A stretch of DNA of 64,000 bases from Bin87 sp965261925 (GTDB lineage: Bacteria > Chloroflexota > Dehalococcoidia > Lucifugimonadales > UBA3495), in contig OZ253486.1 of NCBI GenBank assembly GCA_965261925.1, positions 744,001 to 808,000 of the forward strand, given 5' to 3'. A program made the position numbers and the translations under genes. The notes below the pieces were generated by a model that was not told the origin of the DNA, made no database searches, and saw only the letters and a list, made by a program, of their open reading frames with translations. Shown piece by piece: positions 23,801 through 33,384 of this stretch; position 1 is the first letter of the stretch; each line of letters begins with the position of its first letter.

Positions 23801-26044
23801 TTATTGCAAGGCGGTGTTCAATCCTCCATGCCACGCGCCAGCCAACTTGTCCACGGGCAGATCCATCGGGCTCCCCAGGGTCAGCCGGCTCCCGCCGGTC
23901 GTACCCATCGTCAATGACGGCACTCCGGCTGCTTCGGCCGACTGCAAAACGCTCGGCACATATTCCGGTTCCAGCGTGACCACGATGCGGGATGGCGCCT
24001 CGCCGAACAGCGCGGCGTCCCATCGGGACGGAACTCCGTTCGCGAATTCGTCTGACGCGCGAAACCCCACCGGTCCCGTTCCCCCAATACGATTGTCACC
24101 AATGATACAGCACTCCGCCAGCGCGACCGCCAATCCGCCATCCGAGCAGTCGTGGGCGGACTTGGCCAGCGCGCCCGCGATAAGGCTGCGGCAGAAGCCC
24201 TGCACCCGTCGCTCCAGATCCAAATCGATCCGGGGACGGCCCTTCACGAGGCCGTGTACCGCGCTGAGATATTCGCTGCCGGCCAGGTCGGACGCGCGGG
24301 CGGTTAGCTGGTCCGCACCGAGCAGCACGACCGCCAGCCCGGCGCCAGGGAACCCCGCGCCGCAGTGTTGCTTGACGTCGGTCAACAGGCCCAGGCCGCC
24401 CACGATCGGCGTGGGGAATATGGCCGTGCCCTGGCTTTCGTTGTACAGGCTCACGTTGCCGCTGACCACTGGCACTCCCAACGCCCGGCACGCCCGGGCC
24501 ATGCCGCGGATGGACTGTTCCAGTTGGTAGTAGACTTCGGGCCGCTCCGGGTTGCCGAAGTTCAGGCAGTCGGTGAGCGCGAGGGGTTCCGCGCCGACGC
24601 AGGACAGGTTGCGCGTTACCTCCGCCACGACCATCTGGCCGCCGCGGTAGGGGTCGAGGAAGCAGTGGCGTCCGTTGCCGTCGATGGCCACCGCGATGGC
24701 CTGGCCCGTGTCCTTGATCCGCAGCACCGCCGCGTCGCCGGCGCCGGGCCCGACAACCGTGTTGGTCTGTACCTGGTGGTCGTACTGCCGGTAGACGCTT
24801 TGGCGGCTGGCGATATTGGGAGACGCGAGGAGGTGCAGCAGGGCCGCTCCCGCGTCGTACGGAACGGGTATGTCCCTCAGCCGCAGACGTTGCCGATCAA
24901 TTGCCTCCGCGGATTGCCGGCCGGTCAGGCGATAGCGCGGGGCGTCGCTCAGGTGGGACACGGGCGTGGAGGCTATCGGTTCTGCCCCATCGGTTATCAA
25001 CGCGTATGGTTCTTCGGTTACCGCGCCAACCGGACGGCACGCGATGTCCCACTTGTCGAATACCTCGCGGATGGCGGGCACGTGTTCCGGCGCGGCGGCC
25101 AGCAACATTCGCTCCTGGGATTCCGACAGCATCACCTCGTAGCCGGTCATGCCGGATTCGCGACGGTGCACCTGGCTGATGTCCAGCGCGATACCCCGAC
25201 CGCCGCGCGCCGCCGATTCCACCGCGGCGCTGGTGAGGCCGGCCGCGCCGAGGTCCTGCAACGCGCGCACCCGGCCCGTGGCCAGGGCTTCGAGGCAGGC
25301 CTCGATCAACGATTTTTCCAGGAAAGGATTGCCCACCTGCACCGTGGGCCGGAGTTCCTGCTCCTCCTCAAAGGTCCGCGACGCCAGACCGGACGCGCCG
25401 TGGATACCGTCACGGCCAGTGCCCGCGCCAGCCAGCAGCAGTACATCTCCGGTCCTATCGGCTGCGGCGCTGGCCAGGTCCTCGATGCGGGCAATGCCGA
25501 CGCACATCGCATTTACCAGCGGGTTCTGCGAATAGCATTCGTCGAAGTAGATTTCGCCGGCAACGTCCGGCACGCCGATGCAGTTTCCGTACCAGCCGAT
25601 GCCGTCCACGACACCCTTGAGGAGCCGCCGGTTCGCGGCGGAGTCGGGCGGGCCGAACCGGAGAGAGTTGAGCAGGGCGATCGGCCGCGCCCCCATGGCC
25701 AGGATGTCGCGAACGATGCCGCCGACGCCGGTTGCGGCGCCCTGCAACGGTTCCACCGCCGACGGGTGGTTGTGGGACTCCACCTTGAACACCACGGCCA
25801 GTCCATTGCCGATGTCAATGGCGCCAGCGTTCTCGGCGCCGGCCTGGGAGAGGGTCCGCGCGGAACGCGAGGGCAGCATCCCCAGCAACGGGCGAGAGTG
25901 CTTGTAGCCGCAGTGCTCGCTCCAGAGCGCGCCGAACATACCCAACTCCACCGGGTTGGGCTCCCGGTCCAGCCGGTCAACGATCATGTCGTATTCCGCC
26001 CGGGACAGCGCGATTTCGTCCAATATTTCCTTGGTAACCGCCAT
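23801..26044 (-). CDS. purL: Phosphoribosylformylglycinamidine synthase, PurL subunit
   Basis: The 747-residue protein is the small form of the FGAM synthase ATPase subunit. It has LGMFGALWSEHCGYKHSRPL (catalytic region near the start), VVFKVESHNHPSAVEPLQGA and DCSDGGLAVALAE. This form requires PurQ (glutaminase, at 26998) and PurS; no purS is seen here. The reaction is the fourth step of purine synthesis: FGAR + Gln + ATP to FGAM. ATG 26044 is preferred to GTG 26050 because of GGAAGGTGGTG before it. An EamA gene separates purL from purQ. Confidence 0.97.
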   Translation of the reverse strand: MAVTKEILDEIALSRAEYDMIVDRLDREPNPVELGMFGALWSEHCGYKHSRPLLGMLPSRSARTLSQAGAENAGAIDIGNGLAVVFKVESHNHPSAVEPLQGAATGVGGIVRDILAMGARPIALLNSLRFGPPDSAANRRLLKGVVDGIGWYGNCIGVPDVAGEIYFDECYSQNPLVNAMCVGIARIEDLASAAADRTGDVLLLAGAGTGRDGIHGASGLASRTFEEEQELRPTVQVGNPFLEKSLIEACLEALATGRVRALQDLGAAGLTSAAVESAARGGRGIALDISQVHRRESGMTGYEVMLSESQERMLLAAAPEHVPAIREVFDKWDIACRPVGAVTEEPYALITDGAEPIASTPVSHLSDAPRYRLTGRQSAEAIDRQRLRLRDIPVPYDAGAALLHLLASPNIASRQSVYRQYDHQVQTNTVVGPGAGDAAVLRIKDTGQAIAVAIDGNGRHCFLDPYRGGQMVVAEVTRNLSCVGAEPLALTDCLNFGNPERPEVYYQLEQSIRGMARACRALGVPVVSGNVSLYNESQGTAIFPTPIVGGLGLLTDVKQHCGAGFPGAGLAVVLLGADQLTARASDLAGSEYLSAVHGLVKGRPRIDLDLERRVQGFCRSLIAGALAKSAHDCSDGGLAVALAECCIIGDNRIGGTGPVGFRASDEFANGVPSRWDAALFGEAPSRIVVTLEPEYVPSVLQSAEAAGVPSLTMGTTGGSRLTLGSPMDLPVDKLAGAWHGGLNTALQ

Positions 26045-26077
26045 CACCACCTTCCGAGGGTTATGAAATCCCGAGGA

Positions 26078-26995
26078 TTATGCAATCAGTCCTCCGACCA
26101 CCACCATCGCCACGCCGGCGATGGCCATCAACGTGCCTATTACCAGTTCCTTCGTGATCGTTTCCGTCCGGCGCAGGAACAGACGCGCCATTACCAGCGT
26201 GACCAGCGGGTTACAGGATACGACGGGCGCGATGACCAGGATGCTCGACCCTTCCCGCGTTACGGCGAAGTACAGGGAAATCACGGCGCAGGCGGCGGCG
26301 AACCCGGCCAGGAGGACGAACAGCGGCGCCCAACCTGAGCTGGTCGATTTCTGGACCGCTTCGCGCCCGAACAGGGGGGAAAGCACCAAAGTGGCGAAGA
26401 ACATGCTGCCCGCCGCCATGATCAAAGGTGACCCGAACTGCAGGCTCAGCACCCGGCCGCTCAGCGTTGACGCGCCGTAGCAGGCCGCGGCGAGTACCGC
26501 CAGGCCGTATCCCGCCACCGATTTCCAGTCACTGCCCCAGCTGTGGCGCAGGAAGTTCCCTCCGGTCAGCGCCAGGCCGACCACGACCACCACCGTCCCG
26601 ACACCGAGCATGGGCGTCAGGTGTTCGTTGAACCCAGGCACGCCGAGCCGCGTCAGCGTGATGGCATACAGTGCGGAGAACAGCGCCGCGCTGCCCACGA
26701 TGGGTGTGACGCGGGATGCCCCGACCATGCTGATGGCGATGTACTGCTGCGAGCGGCCGCCCATGTAGGTGAGGATGCCGTTGCCCAGGAGCCAGACCAT
26801 GGCAATGGCCGGCAGGGCGATTATCGCGTCCAGTTCGAAGACCAGCGCCAGCGTGCCGGCGAGCAGCGTGGACGCCACCAGCGAAACCAGCGCCGATGGC
26901 ATTGGCCGCATCGCCTGCATCCCCAGCCGGGCCAGCACCGCGGAACTGCCGAATCCCAACAGCGCAATGCACGCCAACCCCAGTGACAGCAGCAT
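26078..26995 (-). CDS. EamA/DMT-superfamily transporter
   Basis: The 305-residue product has ten predicted membrane helices in two repeated halves, as in RhaT/EamA permeases, with a short N-terminus (MLLSLGLACIALLGFGSSAV) and a final helix AIAGVAMVVVGGLI. Members export amino acids or metabolites. It lies three bases after purQ and 33 before purL, an unusual insertion in a purine operon; a role in exporting purine intermediates or bases is possible but not shown. Confidence 0.85.
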   Translation of the reverse strand: MLLSLGLACIALLGFGSSAVLARLGMQAMRPMPSALVSLVASTLLAGTLALVFELDAIIALPAIAMVWLLGNGILTYMGGRSQQYIAISMVGASRVTPIVGSAALFSALYAITLTRLGVPGFNEHLTPMLGVGTVVVVVGLALTGGNFLRHSWGSDWKSVAGYGLAVLAAACYGASTLSGRVLSLQFGSPLIMAAGSMFFATLVLSPLFGREAVQKSTSSGWAPLFVLLAGFAAACAVISLYFAVTREGSSILVIAPVVSCNPLVTLVMARLFLRRTETITKELVIGTLMAIAGVAMVVVGGLIA

Positions 26996-26997
26996 TC

Positions 26998-27747
26998 CTA
27001 GCGATTGGCTCCGGCGTCGATCGTCGAGCTGAAGTCAATCGTCGGTCCGAAGTCGATCACTGATCCGAAGTCGATCATCGATCCGAAGATGAGGTTCCCG
27101 TCGTCCGAACCCAGCAGCGCCTCGCAGCTTCGCTCCGGGTGCGGCATCATGCCGAGCACGTTGCCGCCTTCGTTCACTATGCCCGCGATGTTGTCCACCG
27201 ATCCGTTGGGGTTGGCGCTCTCAGTCACCGTTCCGTCCGGTTCACAGTAGCGGAACAGGATTCTACCCTGCTCCTCCAGCCGGGCGATGGTTGACGCATC
27301 CGCGTAGTAGTTGCCCTCCCCGTGGGACACGGGCACGGCCAGCGGCTGTCCCTGGCCGCACCGGCTGGTGAAGGGCGTGTCTGCTGTTTCCGTGCGCAGA
27401 TGTGTCCACTGGCACCGGTATTCCAGGTGTCCGTTGCGTCGCAGGGCGCCGGGCAGGAGACCGGCCTCGCACAGGATCTGGAACCCGTTGCAGATGCCGA
27501 TGACCAAACCGCCCGCGGCGGCGAAGTCGCGCACCGCGCCCATCACCGGCGAAAATCTGGCGATGGCTCCGGCGCGGAGGTAGTCTCCGTAGGAAAACCC
27601 GCCCGGCACGATTATGGCGTCGTAGCCGTCGACGCTAGCCGCTTTGTGCCAGATATAGTCGGCTTCCTGCCCCAGCACTCCGCTGACGGCGTGGTGGCAG
27701 TCGGTATCGCTCCAGGTTCCCGGGAAGACCAGGATGCCGAAACGCAT
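26998..27747 (-). CDS. purQ: Phosphoribosylformylglycinamidine synthase, PurQ subunit
   Basis: This is a class I glutamine amidotransferase with the nucleophile in GLVIGICNGFQILCEAGLLP and the histidine-glutamate pair in MMPHPERSCE. It delivers ammonia to PurL. The 249-residue length exceeds the usual 220-235. The extra tail is a short repeat (IDFGS-IDFG-TIDFSS-ID) encoded by three imperfect 18-bp units at 27030-27090, which looks like a slippage product and not a domain. The gene order is yqeY-purQ-EamA-purL. Confidence 0.96.
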   Translation of the reverse strand: MRFGILVFPGTWSDTDCHHAVSGVLGQEADYIWHKAASVDGYDAIIVPGGFSYGDYLRAGAIARFSPVMGAVRDFAAAGGLVIGICNGFQILCEAGLLPGALRRNGHLEYRCQWTHLRTETADTPFTSRCGQGQPLAVPVSHGEGNYYADASTIARLEEQGRILFRYCEPDGTVTESANPNGSVDNIAGIVNEGGNVLGMMPHPERSCEALLGSDDGNLIFGSMIDFGSVIDFGPTIDFSSTIDAGANR

Positions 27748-27755
27748 GCGTTGGG

Positions 27756-28211
27756 TCAGCCCGGCGCTTCGAGCAGTCGGGATACGATGGCGTTGACCTG
27801 GCTGCCATCGGCCTTGCCGCGAACCTGCGGCATGATCCGGCCCATCACCTTGCCGCGGTCGCCCGGGCCGGCCGCTCCGGTATCGGCGATGGCCTGGCGG
27901 GCGATGGCCTCGAGTTCGTCGTCACCGAGTTGTTCGGGCATGTATTCCAGGAGGACGGCCAGCGACGCTTCCTCTTTGGCCACGAGGTCGTCGCGCCCGC
28001 CCTGGCCAAACATCTCGATGCTTTCCCGGCGGTCTTTGGCCTGCTTCGCCACCACATCGGTAACGCCAGACTCATCCAGTTCCTTGAGATTGTTCTTCTC
28101 TACCAGCTGGATTTGGCTCTTCAGGAATCTCAGCGTCTCCAACCGTTGTCGGTCGCGAGCCCGCATGGTGTTGCGGATGTCCTCTTCCAACTTGTCCTTG
28201 ATGGTAGCCAT
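27756..28211 (-). CDS. GatB/YqeY domain protein
   Basis: The 151-residue protein (MATIKDKLEEDIRNTMRARD, RQRLETLRFLKSQIQLVEKN, ... GRIMPQVRGKADGSQVNAIV) matches YqeY: an N-terminal helical domain and the tail domain shared with GatB, which in GatB binds the tRNA elbow. The precise role of free YqeY is not firmly known. ATG 28211 was chosen; the longer frame has no family similarity. It leads the block yqeY-purQ-EamA-purL. Confidence 0.9.
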   Translation of the reverse strand: MATIKDKLEEDIRNTMRARDRQRLETLRFLKSQIQLVEKNNLKELDESGVTDVVAKQAKDRRESIEMFGQGGRDDLVAKEEASLAVLLEYMPEQLGDDELEAIARQAIADTGAAGPGDRGKVMGRIMPQVRGKADGSQVNAIVSRLLEAPG

Positions 28212-28339
28212 AGCGGTTCCGCCTCGCGTCCGTAGCTTGGGTGAGCGCTTCCCGAACCGCAATCCGAACGGCAAGGAAGTGGGTCAATGCTACAACGCAA
28301 CCGTGCTGAGACGCAACCGTGCTATACTGAAATCCTCCG

Positions 28340-28426
28340 GCCGAAGTGGCGGAATGGTAGACGCGCCGGTCTCAAAAACCGGTGGGAGAATATCCCGTGT
28401 CAGTTCGAGTCTGACCTTCGGCACCA
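28340..28426 (+). tRNA. tRNA-Leu (anticodon CAA)
   Basis: GCCGAAGTGGCGGAATGGTA starts a class II tRNA; acceptor stem GCCGAAG pairs with CTTCGGC, the anticodon loop CTCAAAA gives CAA (reads UUG), there is a long variable arm and T-arm CAGTTCGAGTCTG, and CCA is encoded at 28424-28426. It marks the border between the conserved block and the mobile-element region. Confidence 0.95.
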
Positions 28427-28774
28427 GTTTCTCAATTGCACTTTTCCCAAGTGTGAAATTGGTATCAATAGCAGTTTTGACGGCAGTATTGCCGCCATTT
28501 TGCCGCCATTAATATCGCAATCGATAATTTTCGTACTGGATCATATCAAAACAGGCTAGGTCAGACGCGTTCGCCTTCGTGCTTATTGAGACTGAAGGCG
28601 GCAGTGGCGTCTCCGGGCAGAGCACGTCTTTCCGTTCGGATGGGCGCTCCACTGTGTGTAAGCGGGTGCTGGTCCCATGATCCTGATTCATTTGGCATTG
28701 AATGACCTCCGCCGGGTTTCGGACTAGATGGTGGACCGGCATGATGTACGAAACTCCGCGCGTGCGGTGCCTAA
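28427..28774. other. Intergenic region at the border of the mobile island
   Basis: I see no gene that stands up. The leftward frame 28883-28509 has unlikely composition. The DNA is less GC-rich than the surrounding backbone and contains the duplicated word ttttgccgccattttgccgccatt. The first IS end begins at 28775. Confidence 0.5.
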
Positions 28775-28942
28775 GCTGGACTTTGTACATTTGGGGAGGC
28801 AACCGCGATGGCGGCATGGGATGGAGCGCAAGTCGCCTCCGGGACTTTCCCACCGTCGGGTTTCGACCCTCGACTTTGTACAAAAGCTAGATAAATTATA
28901 AGAACAGGGTAAGCTCGACCAAATCATCACAAGAGGTCGAAT

Positions 28943-30323
28943 ATGCCCACCCTGCCCGAAGTCATTGTAACCATGTTGCTGCCCTTTGAGCACCTGTTTG
29001 ACCGCAGGACCTGGCGCAAAGCCCAACTCCTGGCGGTGGGAGCGATCCTGTCTCCCGGCAAGCGCACGGTGTCCTCCGCTCTGAGCATACTGGGGATTGG
29101 GCAGCAGGGCGACTTCGCCATCTACCATCAGGTGCTCAACCGGGCCAGGTGGTCGCCGCTGCAACTGAGCCGGGTGCTGTTGCTGCTGGTGGCTGGGCGC
29201 CTGGGTTCATCCAACGAGCCGTTGGTTTTCGGCATTGACGAGACGGTGGAGCGACGTTGGGGCCGGAAGATTGCGGCCAAGGGACGCTACCGGGATGCGG
29301 TCCGCTCCACGGACGACCAGGTGGTGATGACTCCCGGACTGCAATGGGTGAGCCTGATGCTGCTGACACGTATCGGGTGGGCGGGACGCTATTGGGCGCT
29401 ACCGTTTTTGACCGCGCTGGCGACATCGGCCCGCTACGACCGGCGCAAGGGCCGACGGCACAAGATGGTTACCGACTACGCCCAGCAGATGCTGGTCTGT
29501 CTGCGGCGGTGGCTACCGGAGCGGGACCTGGTGGTGGTGTGTGACGGCGGTTACGCCAAGCGCGAGTTCTTGCTCCATTGTCAGAGTATGTCCAAGCCCA
29601 TTGTCGTCATAACCAAACTCCGTAAAGACGCGTCCCTGTACCAGCCAGCTCCACCGCGACGGCCCGGCCAGATCGGCCGGCCCCGGGTGGTCGGAGCGCG
29701 ACTGCCCAGTCCCACTGCGGTGCTGGACGACCCAGCTACCCAATGGACCCCCTGCCGTGCCACCGGGTCCGACGGCAGCACCGCCATGGTCGAGCTGACT
29801 TCGGGTGTGGCGCTGTGGTACCGGGGAGGCTACCCGTCGGTCCACATGCGTTGGGTCGTCGTCAGACACCTTGAGGAACCCCTCGGAGAGGAACCCCTCG
29901 GACCCTATGCTTTGCTATGCACCGACAGCGAGGCCGATCCGCAGCGGATACTGCAGTGGTATATGCTGCGTTGGCAGGTCGAGGTGACCTTTGAGGAACT
30001 GCGGGCTCACTTGGGCGTGGAAACCCAGCGCCAGTGGTCAGAGCGTGCCATCGCCCGTACCACACCCGCACTCTTTGGCCTGTTCAGCGTGGTGACGCTG
30101 GCGGCGGATGTCTTGAACGAACAACAGGGTGGTATCGCGCCCAGGTCAACGGCGTGGTATGCCAAAACCAACCCTACTTTCGCCGACGCCATCGGTCTGG
30201 TCAGACGACACATCTGGGCGCAGCAGGAAGATTTTTCCACGTCTGAGCCCAGCCCTGAATTGATAAAAGTTCCGCGCGGAACATACCGCAAGGATGCTCG
30301 ACACCCTTGCTTACGCCGCCTGA
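28943..30323 (+). pseudogene. DDE transposase (IS4/IS701-like), frameshifted at its end
   Basis: The frame gives acidic residues of the DDE triad in context: PLVFGIDETVERRWGRKIAA (D), RDLVVVCDGGYAKREFLL (D) and MLRWQVEVTFEELRAHLGVE (E). Near 30290 the reading frame shifts: the in-frame product runs on past the IS border to 30502, while the shifted frame ends MLDTLAYAA-stop at 30323, exactly as in the copy at 38175 (VDSLAYAA-stop). All catalytic residues precede the shift, so activity might remain. A perfect in-frame 15-bp duplication at 29873 adds EEPLG. Confidence 0.85.
29873..29902. repeat. Tandem 15-bp duplication
   Basis: gaggaacccctcgga occurs twice in direct succession inside the transposase gene and adds five residues (EEPLG) without shifting the frame. 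Confidence 0.9.
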
Positions 30324-30435
30324 TTGCACAAAGTCGAGGTTTCGACCCCGACAGTGGAATACTTCAGGAGGTCAGCGACAGCGGGAAACCCGCAAGTTCG
30401 ACCGCGAAGCCGGCTTTTGTACAAAGTCCAGCTAT

Positions 30436-31312
30436 GAGGGTGTCTAAAAAGAGTTCAATTGGTATTAGGGAGTGCAGGCGTGATATGCGAGGTTGGGCGT
30501 AGTGTTGCCGCATGAAGAGACCAGCTTATCCAAGCGACCTCAGCGACCGCGAATGGCAACTGATCGAGCCCTTGTTGCCACCGCCCAAACCGGGTGGTCG
30601 ACCCGTCAAGTATCCACGCCGGGAAATAGTGAACGCCCTGCGCTACGTGCTGCGCACCGGCTGCTCCTGGCGGATGTTGCCCCACGACCTGCCACCCTGG
30701 CGCATCGTCTTCCACTACTTCCGCACCTGGCGTCGGGACGGTACCTGGCAACGGGCCAACGCCATCCTGCACGCCGGTGTGCGACAGGCCGAGGAACGCC
30801 CGACCAGTCCCAGCGCGGCGGTGATCGACAGCCAGAGTGATCGACAGCCAGAGTGATCGACAGCCAGTCGGTGAAGACCACTGAAAAAGGGGGCCCAGAG
30901 GCTATGACGCATGGAAGAAGGTAAAGGGCGCAAACGTCATATCGTGGTCGATACCCTGGGGCTGCTGCTGGCGGTGGTAGTGCATCCCGCCGATGTTCAG
31001 GACCGCGACGGAGCACGGCTGGTGCTGCAGCATTTGGTGGGTCGGTTCCCTCGGCTGCAAGTGATCTGGGCCGACGGAGCCTACGGTGGCAAGCTGGTGG
31101 AGTAGGCCAGGGCAGTGTGAGGTTGGAGCCTGGAACTGGTGCGCCGTCCCGCCCGGCAGCACACCTTCCAGGTGTTGCCCCGTCGGTGGGTGATGGAACG
31201 GACCTTCGGCTGGCTGAACCTGCAACGGCGGTTGAGCAAGGACTATGAAGCGTTGTGCGAGACCACCGAAACCTGGATATACATCGCCATGACTGGGCTC
31301 ATGCTCCGCCGA
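30436..31312 (+). pseudogene. IS5-family transposase, degraded
   Basis: After a left end with gggtgtctaaaaagag, ATG 30512 opens MKRPAYPSDLSDREWQLIEP, ... CSWRMLPHDLPPWRIVFHYF, a typical IS5 N-terminus. The frame is thrown off at 30821-30867 by a 16-bp unit present three times and then continues in pieces (WKKVKGRKRHIVVDTLGLLL, IWADGAYGGKLVE, RRWVMERTFGWLNLQRRL) with two stop codons. The right end was lost to the next insertion at 31313. Confidence 0.85.
30821..30867. repeat. Tandem 16-bp unit, three copies
   Basis: gtgatcgacagccaga appears at 30821, 30837 and 30853 (last copy 15 bases). The 32 extra bases shift the IS5 transposase frame at the catalytic IDSQS motif. Confidence 0.92.
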
Positions 31313-32132
31313 CTAGTGCGTGTTCACACTAACAACGCAAAAATGTTATCATACACGCATGGAGATTACACAAGCCCAGTTCGAACGCATTGCACCGGTC
31401 TTTCCCGTTCAGCGAGGCAACGTCAAACTGCCGAACTTGCAGGTGCTCAACGCGATCCTGTACGTCGCCGAGCACGGCTGCAAGTGGCGGGGGTTGCCGC
31501 CTCGATTCGGCAATTGGCATACCGTCTACACCAGGATGAACCGCTGGTCGAAGAATGGCGTGCTCGACCGGGTGTTTGAACACCTGCAGCGGGAACAGAT
31601 CGTGCGCATCAAGTTGGAAGCGGTAGCGATGGACAGCACCATCGTCAAGGTCCATCCCGACGGCACGGGTGCGCTAAAAAAACGGACCCCAGTCCATCGG
31701 CAAGTCCCGAGGCGGCTGGACCACCAAGATTCATCTGGTTGCCGCGGATGCTCGAACTGCCATAACCTGCTCGCTCTCCCCGGGTCAGGCCCATGACGCG
31801 CCGTAAGGACGTAAGCTGCTGGCCAGGCTTGGCCCGCAGCGCCCGGCACCGTTCCTGTTGATGGACCGCGCCTACGAGGGCAATGAAACCCGCCAACTGG
31901 CCCTGGACCTGGGGTTCATGCCGGTGGTACCACCGCCTGAGCACTCGTGTCGCTCCCTGGACCTATGATCGGGAGATGTACCAGCGGCGGAATGAGATCG
32001 AGCGGTTGTTCCGCCGCTTGAAGGGATTCCGCCGCATCTTCTCCCGGTTCGACAAGCTCGACGTGCTCTTCCTGGGGTTCATCTCCTTCGCATTCATCAT
32101 CGATGCACTGCTTTAGCGTGAACACGCCCTAG
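31313..32132 (+). mobile_element. IS5-family (IS427-group-like) element
   Basis: The ends CTAGTGCGTGTTCACACTAA (31313) and TTAGCGTGAACACGCCCTAG (to 32132) are imperfect inverted repeats bounded by CTAG on both sides, the favoured target of this group. The element truncates the IS5 copy on its left and abuts the aminotransferase stop codon on its right. Confidence 0.85.
31359..32116 (+). pseudogene. IS427-group transposase, two reading frames plus mutations
   Basis: ATG 31359 gives MEITQAQFERIAPVFPVQRG, ... GCKWRGLPPRFGNWHTVYTR and VAMDSTIVKVHPDGTGALKK. At the A7 run 31676-31682 a -1 shift would continue with NGPQSIGKSRGGWTTKIHLV; members of this group use programmed frameshifting at such runs. 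Further on there is a TAA in place of a glutamate codon after HDAP and another frame change before YDREMYQRRNEIERLFRRLK. It is therefore inactive. Confidence 0.8.
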
Positions 32133-33304
32133 AGAACTTCCAGAACTCGCGCTATCCGTTCCACCCCTTCCACAACTCGGTCAGCGGGAGACCGCATCAG
32201 GGCAATACGGAAGTGGCCTTCCCCGTTTTCGCCAAAGCCGATGCCAGGGGTTACCACCACTCCTTCCCGCTCTACCAACAGCTCGGCCAACTCCGTGGAT
32301 GACACATCTGCCGAGTAGCGAGGGAACAGGAAAGTGGCCCCTTCGGGCAGCGGACAGTGTACGCCGGGAACCTGGGACAACCGGTCAGCGCAGCGCACGC
32401 GCAGTTCATCGCACTCCTCCCGCCATCTGGGCAGGTGATCCTGGGCGCCTTGGAGGGCGGCCACCCCGGCCATCTGCACAAAGGGAGAAACAAAACTGGC
32501 CGTTTGTTCCTGTATCTTCAGCAGTGGCCCGAGCAGGTTTGACTGAGCCACGATGCAGCCCAACCGCCAGCCGGACATCGAATAGGCCTTGGTGAAGGTG
32601 TAACTGGTCAGGGTTCGTTCCGCCATGCCCTCCAAAGTCGCGATGGTAACGTGTCGGTTGGAATCGTAGAGGAAATACTCGTAGGTTTCATCACAAATGA
32701 CCAGCAGGTCCTGCTCCAGGGCCAAACGCGCTACAGCTGCCAATTCTTCCTCAGTGTAAACCCGGCCCGTGGGATTGTTGGGGTTGTTAATGACAATCAT
32801 CTTGGTACGCGAGGTGACGTACTCCTTCAACTGCTCGTAGCTGATGTGGTACTCCTCCTCTTCGCTGAGTGGCACGGCTATGGGCACACCTTCAGCCATC
32901 TCCACCTGCTGGCTGAAGCTGACCCACGTGGGCTCAAGCACCAGCACTTCATCTCCCGCCTCGATGTAGGCGTTTATGGCCTCATACAGCCCCATCTTGC
33001 TGCCAGGAGTAACCAGGATATCGCCGTCGGGATCAACGGTGCGGCCATTGTTGGCTGCCAGCTTTGCGGACATGGCCTGGCGCAGCTCGGGCAGCCCACG
33101 GGACGAACTGATGTTAGTATGTCCTGCGTTCAGGGCCTGAATCCCAGCATCAATAATATGCTGCGGGGTTACGTGGTGCGGACTTGACTGACCCAGGTCA
33201 ATTACGTCGTGACCCTGCCGGGCCAGTTGTCGGGCTTTTTCGCCGGCGGCCAGGGTGGCCGGGGGCTGTACTCGTTGGATACGCGTCGCGGGAGCTCTGG
33301 TCAT
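32129..33304 (-). CDS. PLP-dependent aminotransferase (class I/II)
   Basis: The 391-residue protein is an intact fold-type I aminotransferase: N-terminal DVIDLGQSSPHHVTPQHI, nucleotide loop VTPGSKMGLYEAINAYIEAG, MIVINNPNNPTGRVYTEEEL (Asn binding PLP), DETYEYFLYD (Asp/Tyr) and the lysine in TSYTFTKAYSMSGWRLGCIV that forms the Schiff base. The arginine that binds the substrate carboxylate lies in HFRIALMRS. It transfers amino groups between amino and 2-oxo acids; aspartate/aromatic type likely. It starts at ATG 33304 behind GAAAGAGGTGAACC. The stop TAG lies inside the CTAG of the adjoining IS border. It is the only intact metabolic gene in the mobile island. Confidence 0.93.
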   Translation of the reverse strand: MTRAPATRIQRVQPPATLAAGEKARQLARQGHDVIDLGQSSPHHVTPQHIIDAGIQALNAGHTNISSSRGLPELRQAMSAKLAANNGRTVDPDGDILVTPGSKMGLYEAINAYIEAGDEVLVLEPTWVSFSQQVEMAEGVPIAVPLSEEEEYHISYEQLKEYVTSRTKMIVINNPNNPTGRVYTEEELAAVARLALEQDLLVICDETYEYFLYDSNRHVTIATLEGMAERTLTSYTFTKAYSMSGWRLGCIVAQSNLLGPLLKIQEQTASFVSPFVQMAGVAALQGAQDHLPRWREECDELRVRCADRLSQVPGVHCPLPEGATFLFPRYSADVSSTELAELLVEREGVVVTPGIGFGENGEGHFRIALMRSPADRVVEGVERIARVLEVL

Positions 33305-33384
33305 GGTTCACCTCTTTCCTGTCTTAGCAGTGTAGTTTAGCAACCTCGTTGCCAACGAACCACGCGCCTGGCGATACCGGCATT

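Larger units (their letters stand above)
28869..30338 (+). mobile_element. IS4/IS701-like insertion sequence, copy 1 (9-bp target duplication)
   Basis: The ends CTCGACTTTGTACAA (28869) and TTGCACAAAGTCGAG (to 30338) form imperfect inverted repeats. The flanks gtttcgacc at 28860-28868 and 30339-30347 are an exact 9-bp target duplication, so the insertion is recent enough to be intact at its borders. It carries the transposase 28943-30323. Confidence 0.85.
28775..30433. mobile_element. Outer element with AGCTGGACTTTGTACA ends, holding a nested IS
   Basis: AGCTGGACTTTGTACA at 28775-28790 is perfectly inverted at 30418-30433. Removing the inner IS (28869-30338, with one target copy) leaves only about 180 bp, so the outer unit is a small non-coding element, related by its ends to the IS it hosts. 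The inner IS landed inside it. Confidence 0.75.

Noticed and set aside
24365..26338. 657-codon open frame on the + strand
   Set aside because: It is the antisense of purL/EamA; purL carries all family motifs, and the + frame has no recognisable domain.
28509..28883. 124-codon leftward gene beside tRNA-Leu
   Set aside because: Unlikely composition, no ribosome site, overlaps IS ends.
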